The position numbers and the translations under genes are program-made. A stretch of 6,421 nucleotides of DNA from Planctomycetota bacterium (GTDB lineage Bacteria > Planctomycetota > PUPC01 > JABMSA01), in the NCBI GenBank assembly GCA_013202185.1, contig JABMSA010000249.1, positions 1 through 6,421 of the forward strand, written 5' to 3'. The notes beneath the pieces were generated by a model. The model was given only the letters and a program-made list of their open reading frames with translations, was not told the origin of the DNA and did not search any database. The first letter of the stretch is position 1, and each line of letters starts with the position of its first letter. Positions 1-4,679 of this stretch are shown here, in pieces.

Positions 1-24
1 CCCACTGACCCACCGACCCACCAC
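1..24. repeat. Short 8-bp tandem repeat, three imperfect units
   Basis: Three consecutive 8-base units (CCCACTGA, CCCACCGA, CCCACCAC) start at the first base, so the array may continue to the left outside the window. The first two units differ at one position and the third keeps CCCACC. No function can be read from it. Most likely it is a small simple repeat in an intergenic spacer. Confidence 0.5.
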
Positions 25-31
25 AACGCCC

Positions 32-57
32 GCGACGCCGGGTCGCAAGCCTTTTTT
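32..57 (+). terminator. Weak terminator-like hairpin at the left edge
   Basis: GCGAC (32-36) pairs with GTCGC (42-46) around a 5-base loop, and five bases later comes a run of six T (52-57). It would end transcription of a + strand gene to the left of the window. The stem is only 5 bp and the T-run is displaced, so this is tentative. The T-run directly abuts the next promoter's -35 box. Confidence 0.35.
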
Positions 58-59
58 CG

Positions 60-88
60 TTGACTAATCCGGCTGCCAAGGGTATAAT
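60..88 (+). promoter_or_regulatory. Near-consensus sigma70 promoter
   Basis: The -35 box TTGACT (60-65, 5 of 6 consensus) and -10 box TATAAT (83-88, 6 of 6) are separated by exactly 17 bases. Transcription should start near base 95. The first gene downstream is the HEAT-repeat protein at 234. With no clear terminator before dnaJ, the promoter may also feed the dnaJ-grpE-yacG-der operon. It is the strongest promoter match in the window. Confidence 0.8.
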
Positions 89-94
89 TCACAT

Positions 95-233
95 GTGTTC
101 GCTGTGAGCGGGCGAGGGACGGGAATCGGCGTTTGGACCGCCCGGCGCCGCGCACGTGCGAACCCGTGAGCTGACAGCTCGGACAAGAATGAATCATAAG
201 CGGAACGCCCATCCGAATCGCAGGAGGCCCTCG
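95..233 (+). other. Long 5' leader of the HEAT-repeat gene with Shine-Dalgarno site
   Basis: About 139 bases separate the predicted transcription start from the ATG. The leader holds several self-complementary pieces: CGGGCG (109-114) against CGCCCG (139-144), the 10-base palindrome at 151-160, and GAGCTG-A-CAGCTC (168-180). A perfect AGGAGG (222-227) lies 6 bases before the ATG at 234. No known riboswitch or leader-peptide pattern is recognised. In GC-rich DNA such pairings can occur by chance. Confidence 0.4.
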
Positions 234-986
234 ATGAAAACAGCCACCATCCTACTGCTTGCAATGATCCTGGCCATTCCGGCCGGCGCGGTCTCGGCCG
301 CCGAAGAAGAACAGCCCCTCGACGAGCAGATAGCCGAGGCAATCAAGCAGCTCACGACTGAAGAACTGTCGTGGCGAGATCGGAAGAAGGCAATTGACCT
401 CCTGGCCCAGAATCCGGAAGCGTCGGCAGGGCCACTGCTCGATTCCCTCGACGAACACGAGAATTCCCATGCCCGCCTCTGGCTGCTGTTGTGCATCAAC
501 AGTTTTGACGACATGGCGGTTTTCGAGGCCGGTGCGGCCAAGATCATCAAGCTGCTGGCCGACGAGAGCTTCGGCACGAAGTTCTGGGCGATCAAGACCA
601 TGGCCAAGATGAAGCTTGCGGCCGCCGTGAAGCCGCTTACCGAGATGCTCTCGACCAAAGACGACCTCCTGCGCGCCGCAACGGCCGCGGCCTTGGGCAA
701 GATAGGCGTCGATACCCCGATCAAGCAGCTCATCCCGCTGCTCGACGACCCTCAGGAGATGGTGAGGCGCGCGGCGGCCGAGGCACTGGGAGATCTGAAG
801 GCGACCGACGCCAAGGCCAGGCTCATCGTCTCCCTGGCCGATGAAAACCTTGTCGTCAAACGGGCTGCGGTAATAGCACTCGAGAAGATCACGGGCAAGA
901 GCTTCGACATCAAGTCGGCCGACTGGGCCGGCGCCCTCGATGTGATAGAGAAGAAGATCAACACCTGGATTGAAGCCAACAAGTAG
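234..986 (+). CDS. Secreted HEAT-repeat protein
   Basis: This 250-residue protein starts with a clear signal peptide: a Lys at 2, a hydrophobic core at about 5-16 and a V-S-A cleavage site after residue 22. It is therefore exported, probably to the periplasm. The rest is helical. Residues about 110-222 form roughly three to four HEAT/PBS-lyase-like repeats, with recurrent LRAATAAALGKIG, VRRAAAEALGDL and VKRAAVIALEKITG blocks ending in short Asp/Pro turns. HEAT proteins are generally scaffolds for protein binding, and the partner here is unknown. Residues 22-110 are less repetitive. The TGKSF...W tail resembles ends seen in HEAT proteins of Planctomycetes-like genomes (from memory). The ATG at 234 is chosen because AGGAGG lies 6 bases upstream and the signal peptide follows; the in-frame ATG at 156 has neither. 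The gene lies 75 bases upstream of dnaJ. Confidence 0.85.
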   Translation: MKTATILLLAMILAIPAGAVSAAEEEQPLDEQIAEAIKQLTTEELSWRDRKKAIDLLAQNPEASAGPLLDSLDEHENSHARLWLLLCINSFDDMAVFEAGAAKIIKLLADESFGTKFWAIKTMAKMKLAAAVKPLTEMLSTKDDLLRAATAAALGKIGVDTPIKQLIPLLDDPQEMVRRAAAEALGDLKATDAKARLIVSLADENLVVKRAAVIALEKITGKSFDIKSADWAGALDVIEKKINTWIEANK

Positions 987-1061
987 CCCGTTGCGTCGCC
1001 GGGCAAGCCACGCATGCACACCCGCCTCACTTTTCGCACTCCGGGTTGACGGAACGGATCA

Positions 1062-2192
1062 ATGGCGAAGCAGGACTATTACGAATTGCTCGGTGTTCAA
1101 AGAAATGCCGGCGAAGACGAGATAAAGAAGGCGTTTCGCAAGCTGGCCGTCAAGTATCATCCCGACAAGAACCCCGACAATCGCAAGGAAGCCGAGGAGA
1201 AGTTCAAGGGGGTAGCCGAAGCGTACGACGTGCTCAGCGACGCGCAGAAGCGCCGGCGCTACGATCAATTCGGCCACGAGGGCCTGCGCGGCGCCGGCGT
1301 ACACACCTACACCGACTTCTCGTTCGAAGACATTCTCCGCGCGTTCGGTTTTGGCTCCGACGCGGGCGACAACATCTTCGGGGATCTCTTCGGCGGCGCC
1401 CGCGGGCGCGGCCGCGCGCGGCGGGGCGCCGACATCGAGCACACCCTCGTTGTCAGCTTGGAAGAGGCCGTGCTGGGCGCCGAGCGCAAGACGCTCAACA
1501 TAGCACGGCGCGATCTCTGCAAAAGCTGCTCCGGAACCGGCGCACGCGTAGGCACCAAGCCTGTGCCTTGCAGCCAGTGCCGGGGGGTGGGGCAGGTGCA
1601 GCAAACCAGCGGATTCTTCAGCATTCGCACCACGTGCCCGCGATGCCGGGGGCGCGGCGAAATCATCCAAAGCCCATGCACTACCTGCGACGGCACCGGC
1701 CACCAACTGAAGCGAGTGACCATCGACATGCCCGTGCAGGCAGGCAGCTACGACGGCATGACCTACCGGCTGGCGGGGCAAGGCGAGCCCGGCCCCAACG
1801 GCACACCGCCGGGCGACCTCTACTGCCACGTCAGAGTCAAGCCCCACAAGTTCTTCGAGCGCCGAGGCGAAGACCTCTACTGCCAGGTGCCCATATCATT
1901 TCCGCAGGCGGCGCTCGGCGCCAAGATCGACGTGCCCACCATCGAAGGCAAGACCGCCGTACTCACCATCCACAAGGGCGCACAAAGCGGCGAGCTGCTG
2001 AGCATGCGCGGCTTGGGAGTGCCCAGCCGCGGAAAGCGCGGCAGCCAGATCGTTCAGGTCGTTATAGAGGTGCCCAGAAAACTCACCGGCGACCAGGAAG
2101 ACCTCTTGCGGAAGTACGCCGAAACTGAAGACATAAATGTTACCCCGCACAGGAAGTCCTTTCTCGAAAACATAAAGGAATTGCTTCACTAA
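1062..2192 (+). CDS. dnaJ: Chaperone protein DnaJ (Hsp40, type A)
   Basis: DnaJ is the cytoplasmic Hsp70 co-chaperone that stimulates DnaK ATPase activity and delivers unfolded clients. The 376-residue product has the full type A layout and family-typical length. The J domain is about 4-70, with the essential HPD at 33-35. A short Gly/Phe region follows at about 85-122, including IFGDLFGG. The zinc domain has four CxxCxGxG repeats (C153/C156, C170/C173, C192/C195, C206/C209), all intact. A C-terminal substrate-binding and dimerisation region runs from about 215 to 376. The end of the Gly/Phe region (111-121) is unusually Arg-rich. The start gives a canonical N-terminus, although the Shine-Dalgarno site is weak (GGAACGGA, 1051-1058). 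It is first of a tight operon: grpE begins 12 bases after its stop. The 75-base gap upstream shows no clear promoter or CIRCE operator. Confidence 0.97.
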   Translation: MAKQDYYELLGVQRNAGEDEIKKAFRKLAVKYHPDKNPDNRKEAEEKFKGVAEAYDVLSDAQKRRRYDQFGHEGLRGAGVHTYTDFSFEDILRAFGFGSDAGDNIFGDLFGGARGRGRARRGADIEHTLVVSLEEAVLGAERKTLNIARRDLCKSCSGTGARVGTKPVPCSQCRGVGQVQQTSGFFSIRTTCPRCRGRGEIIQSPCTTCDGTGHQLKRVTIDMPVQAGSYDGMTYRLAGQGEPGPNGTPPGDLYCHVRVKPHKFFERRGEDLYCQVPISFPQAALGAKIDVPTIEGKTAVLTIHKGAQSGELLSMRGLGVPSRGKRGSQIVQVVIEVPRKLTGDQEDLLRKYAETEDINVTPHRKSFLENIKELLH

Positions 2193-2204
2193 CCAGGGAG
2201 AAAA

Positions 2205-2825
2205 ATGACGGCAAAGGAAAAGGGGCCCGCTCAGAAGGACTCCGCGAAACAAACACCAGGCGAAAAGCCTGAACAGCCCGAAGAAACCAAACACGAAGCC
2301 GCAGAGGAAGCGGCCGGCGAACGTACGCCGCGAGAAATGCTCGAAGAACTCCGCCGCAAGGCGGAAGAACGCGACGCAATCTTCGAGAAGCTCCAGCACA
2401 CAACCGCCGACTTCGTCAACTACCAGAAACGCATGCGCAAGGAGCGCGAAGCCCTGCGGCAGTTTGCCGTGCAGGAGTTCGTGGCGGCGCTGGTGCCTTG
2501 CCTGGACAACTTCGACCACGCCATCGCAGCCGCCGAAAGCTCGCCCGACCAGCGATTCCTCGAAGGCGTAAAACTCGTGGAGCAGGAGTTCGTACGCGTG
2601 CTCCAGAACTTCGGCGTCGAGCGAATGCAGACCAAGGGCGCCAAGTTCGACCCCAACCTGCATGAAGCGGTAATGCAGGAAGAAAACGATGCCGTCCCGC
2701 ACGAAACGATTCTCGAGGAACTGCGGGCGGGCTATACACTCAACGGCAGAGTGGTCCGGGCCGCGCAAGTAAAGGTCTCGCGGCATCCCAACCCCCAAGG
2801 CGCTCCTGCAGGCGACGAGAGCTGA
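2205..2825 (+). CDS. grpE: Nucleotide exchange factor GrpE
   Basis: GrpE is the dimeric exchange factor that releases ADP from DnaK, completing the DnaK-DnaJ cycle started by its upstream neighbour. The 206-residue product has a charged, disordered N-terminus (1-40) rich in Glu, Lys and Pro. A long helix or coiled coil follows (about 41-90), with NYQKRMRKE at 72-80. A helical dimerisation part is at about 90-135 (LDNFDHAI, 100-107). The C-terminal beta domain carries the family signature: FDPNLHEAV at 148-156 and GYTLNGRVVRAAQVKV at 176-191. A good AGGGAG (2195-2200) lies 4 bases before the ATG. The 12-base gap after dnaJ indicates co-transcription. The length matches the family, and no lesion is seen. 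Confidence 0.97.
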   Translation: MTAKEKGPAQKDSAKQTPGEKPEQPEETKHEAAEEAAGERTPREMLEELRRKAEERDAIFEKLQHTTADFVNYQKRMRKEREALRQFAVQEFVAALVPCLDNFDHAIAAAESSPDQRFLEGVKLVEQEFVRVLQNFGVERMQTKGAKFDPNLHEAVMQEENDAVPHETILEELRAGYTLNGRVVRAAQVKVSRHPNPQGAPAGDES

Positions 2826-2838
2826 CAGGAGAAATCAC

Positions 2839-3030
2839 GTGCCTTTCCACGTTTGCCCGACGTGCAATAAAAAGTTCTCGTACAAATCAGTTGAAAGCTG
2901 CAAGCACTTTCCGTTTTGCAGCAAGCGCTGCAAGATGGTCGACCTGGCCGCCTGGTTCGACGGGAAGTACATAGTCCCCGGCTCCGACGAAGAAGACTCG
3001 ACCGACCGGCGGCAGGAGGAAACGGGATGA
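2839..3030 (+). CDS. yacG: DNA gyrase inhibitor YacG (zinc-finger protein)
   Basis: This 63-residue protein matches the YacG family, whose E. coli member binds GyrB and inhibits DNA gyrase. A four-Cys zinc site is formed by C6 and C9 (CPTC) and C27 and C31 (CSKRC). The typical KMVDLAAWFDGKYIVP block follows at 32-47. The spacing between Cys pairs is 17 residues, slightly longer than the ~15 of E. coli YacG, and an extra Cys lies at 21. The tail (49-62) is strongly charged and mostly acidic. It starts with GTG; AGGAG (2827-2831) sits 7 bases upstream and no better ATG exists. It begins 13 bases after grpE and overlaps der by 4 bases (ATGA), so translation of the two is probably coupled. Gyrase inhibition has not been shown outside the characterised homologues. 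Confidence 0.9.
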   Translation: MPFHVCPTCNKKFSYKSVESCKHFPFCSKRCKMVDLAAWFDGKYIVPGSDEEDSTDRRQEETG

Positions 3031-4364
3031 GCATTCCCGCAGTGGTAATAGCCGGCCGGCCAAACGTGGGGAAGTCTTCCCTATTCAATTTCATGCTCGG
3101 CCGCCGCGTTGCAATCGTAGAGCCCACCGCCGGCGTCACCCGCGACCGAATAACAGCAGTCACTACCTACGAAGACCGCTCCATCGAGTTTGTTGATACG
3201 GGCGGAATGGGCGTTGAAGACATCGATCTTCTAACCGACGAGGTGGAGCACCAGATACAGGTTGCCCTCGAGAAGGCCGATCTCATACTTTTCGTTACCG
3301 ATGTCATGCAGGGCGTGCTGCCGAAGGACAAGGAGATAGCCGACCGCCTGCGACGGCTGGACAAGCCGATAATCCTCGTAGCCAACAAAGCCGATGCCCG
3401 GCACATCGAGCAAGGCAAGTCCGACTTCTTTGCCCTCGGCCTCGGCGAGCCGATCCTCACATCCGCCGTGCAGTCCAGCGGATACCACGACGTAATGGAC
3501 GCGATCATCGAGAAGCTTCCTGAGGCCGGGCCCGCCCCGCAGGCCGAAGAGGAGCCCGTTACGTTTGCCATCGTCGGCAAGCGAAACGTCGGAAAGTCTA
3601 CCTTCATCAATGCGCTTGTTCAAGAGGAGCGCGTTATCGTCAGCGAAAAGCCAGGCACCACCAGAGATGCCGTCGACGTCTACTTCGAAAAAGGCGGAAA
3701 GACCTACATCGCCATCGACACTGCCGGCCTGCGCCGGCGCTCGCAGATGAAGCACGCGATCGAGTTTTTCAGCTTCACGCGCGCCGAGGCGGCCATTCGC
3801 CGGGCGATGATCGTGCTTTTCTTCTTCGATGCCACAACCGGCGTGTCGAAGGTCGACAAGAAGCTGGGGATGATAGTGAGAGACTCGGCCAAGGCCTGTG
3901 CGCTCGTGGTGAACAAGTGGGACCTCGCCGTCGGCAAGACGCCCGAGGAATACGAGCGGTACTTCACCGAAATCATGCCGGGCCTCAGCTTCGCCCCGAT
4001 GGTCTTCACCAGCGCCAAAGAAGGAACCAACGTGGGAGGAGTGCTAGACATTGTCCGCGAGCTGCACAAGCAGTCGACGGTTCGCGTGCCGACGGCCGAC
4101 CTCAACGAGGCGATCCGCGAGGCCATTACCCGCCGCAAGCCCAGCCCCAAGAAGAACAAGCTCCCGAAGATCTATTACGCCACGCAGGTGTCGGTGGGTC
4201 CGCCGACGCTGGTGCTGTTTGTGAATCATCCCGAGCTGTTTGCCGCGTCTTACAAGCGCTACCTCGCCAACTTCCTCCGCAAGATGCTTCCATTCCACGA
4301 GATCCCCATCAGGATCATCTTTCGCGAGCGCAGGCGCTCCGAATCAAAATTCGCACGGAAATAG
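3027..4364 (+). CDS. der: Ribosome assembly GTPase Der (EngA)
   Basis: Der is an essential GTPase with two tandem G domains that acts in 50S subunit maturation. The 445-residue product shows both domains complete. G domain 1 has a P-loop GRPNVGKS at 10-17, T38 in the switch I GVTRD, DTGG at 57-60, NKAD at 120-123 and a G5-like TSA at 145-147. G domain 2 has GKRNVGKS at 184-191, GTTRD at 210-214, DTAG at 231-234, NKWD at 296-299 and TSAK at 328-331. The KH-like C-terminal domain spans about 350-435 (KIYYATQVSVGPPTLVLFVN, IPIRIIFR), with a basic tail. The start at 3027 is chosen because AGGAGGA (3014-3020) lies 6 bases upstream and the protein then begins just before the P-loop strand. In-frame upstream starts would overlap yacG extensively. 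It is the last operon gene, and a hairpin terminator follows 38 bases after the stop. Confidence 0.97.
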   Translation: MSIPAVVIAGRPNVGKSSLFNFMLGRRVAIVEPTAGVTRDRITAVTTYEDRSIEFVDTGGMGVEDIDLLTDEVEHQIQVALEKADLILFVTDVMQGVLPKDKEIADRLRRLDKPIILVANKADARHIEQGKSDFFALGLGEPILTSAVQSSGYHDVMDAIIEKLPEAGPAPQAEEEPVTFAIVGKRNVGKSTFINALVQEERVIVSEKPGTTRDAVDVYFEKGGKTYIAIDTAGLRRRSQMKHAIEFFSFTRAEAAIRRAMIVLFFFDATTGVSKVDKKLGMIVRDSAKACALVVNKWDLAVGKTPEEYERYFTEIMPGLSFAPMVFTSAKEGTNVGGVLDIVRELHKQSTVRVPTADLNEAIREAITRRKPSPKKNKLPKIYYATQVSVGPPTLVLFVNHPELFAASYKRYLANFLRKMLPFHEIPIRIIFRERRRSESKFARK

Positions 4365-4393
4365 CGGATGCCGGGCGAATGGGAACGTGCGGC

Positions 4394-4430
4394 AAAAAAA
4401 AGCGGCGCCCATGAAACATGGGCGCCGTTT
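4394..4430. terminator. Bidirectional intrinsic terminator between der and the small basic-peptide gene
   Basis: A perfect 11-bp inverted repeat (CGGCGCCCATG at 4403-4413, CATGGGCGCCG at 4417-4427) closes on a 3-base AAA loop. On the - strand the stem is followed by one C and then eight consecutive T (the complement of A4394-4401), which is a textbook intrinsic terminator. On the + strand the tail is only TTTCT, so termination of the der operon is plausible but weaker. The stem begins 38 bases after the der stop and lies 23 bases beyond the stop of the minus-strand small ORF. It serves convergent genes. Confidence 0.88.
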
Positions 4431-4450
4431 CTCCCGGAGTGATCAGTCGC

Positions 4451-4549
4451 TCAGAACGTCGATCGCTTCTTGTGCGTGCACGGCTTAACGCCGTGGTTGG
4501 CTTTGCTCCTCCTGGTCTTTCGTCGAATCTTTTGTCGGGCGCGGCTCAT
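4451..4549 (-). CDS. Small very basic peptide, candidate bL37-like large-subunit ribosomal protein
   Basis: This 32-residue ORF encodes MSRARQKIRRKTRRSKANHG followed by VKPCTHKKRSTF. Thirteen residues are Lys or Arg, two are His and none is acidic, a composition typical of small rRNA-binding proteins. The S-K-A-N-H-G-x-x-P stretch after a basic N-terminus resembles mycobacterial bL37, a roughly 24-residue large-subunit protein, as recalled without a search. AAGGGA (4558-4563) lies 8 bases before the ATG. A sigma70-like promoter sits about 50 bases upstream and a strong terminator starts 23 bases after the stop. These signals give a complete gene unit independent of the homology guess. An in-frame ATG at 4588 would add 13 residues, but it lacks a Shine-Dalgarno site and its extension is not basic. 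Codons include AGG and CGA runs, so composition alone is not proof. It could also be a regulatory peptide or another small ribosomal protein. Confidence 0.7.
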   Translation of the reverse strand: MSRARQKIRRKTRRSKANHGVKPCTHKKRSTF

Positions 4550-4605
4550 AGTGCATTTCCCTTTTTGCGATGGTGCAAGTTCTTTCATCCACGTTTGTCG
4601 ATCTA

Positions 4606-4634
4606 ATGATACCGCATTCACGCCGAAGAATCAA
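4606..4634 (-). promoter_or_regulatory. Sigma70-type promoter for the small basic-peptide gene
   Basis: Read on the - strand, the -35 box TTGATT (4629-4634, 4 of 6) and -10 box TATCAT (4606-4611, 5 of 6) are separated by 17 bases. The start site would be near 4599, giving a leader of about 50 bases before the ATG at 4549. The promoter lies between the stop of the peptidase gene (4680) and the small ORF, so the small gene can be transcribed independently. Confidence 0.65.
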
Positions 4635-4679
4635 GATGCGAATTGGCTGAGCGGCGCGGCCCCGATGCTTTGATCGCCG

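Noticed and set aside
156..233. Upstream in-frame start for the HEAT-repeat protein
   Set aside because: It has no Shine-Dalgarno site and would bury the signal peptide behind 26 basic residues; the ATG at 234 has AGGAGG at ideal spacing.
1031..1050. GCACTC before dnaJ resembling half of a CIRCE (HrcA) operator
   Set aside because: Only one partial half-site is present; no GAGTGC arm follows at the 9-base spacing.
1044..1052. TTGACG before dnaJ as a -35 box
   Set aside because: The matching -10 position would fall inside the dnaJ coding sequence and has no TATAAT-like hexamer.
1046..2128. 360-codon open frame overlapping dnaJ in another frame
   Set aside because: It is an Arg/Ala/Pro-rich shadow of a clear dnaJ gene with no domain pattern.
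1896..2798. 300-codon open frame antisense to dnaJ/grpE
   Set aside because: It is a shadow due to GC-rich codon bias of the true + strand genes, with no recognisable motif.
2916..3026. N-terminal extension of Der
   Set aside because: It is Arg/Pro-rich shadow sequence lying within yacG; Der normally begins just before the first P-loop, and 3027 has a strong Shine-Dalgarno site.
4418..4606. + strand 62-codon open frame in the der-peptidase gap
   Set aside because: It begins inside the terminator hairpin and is the complement of the basic-peptide gene; no ribosome-binding site.
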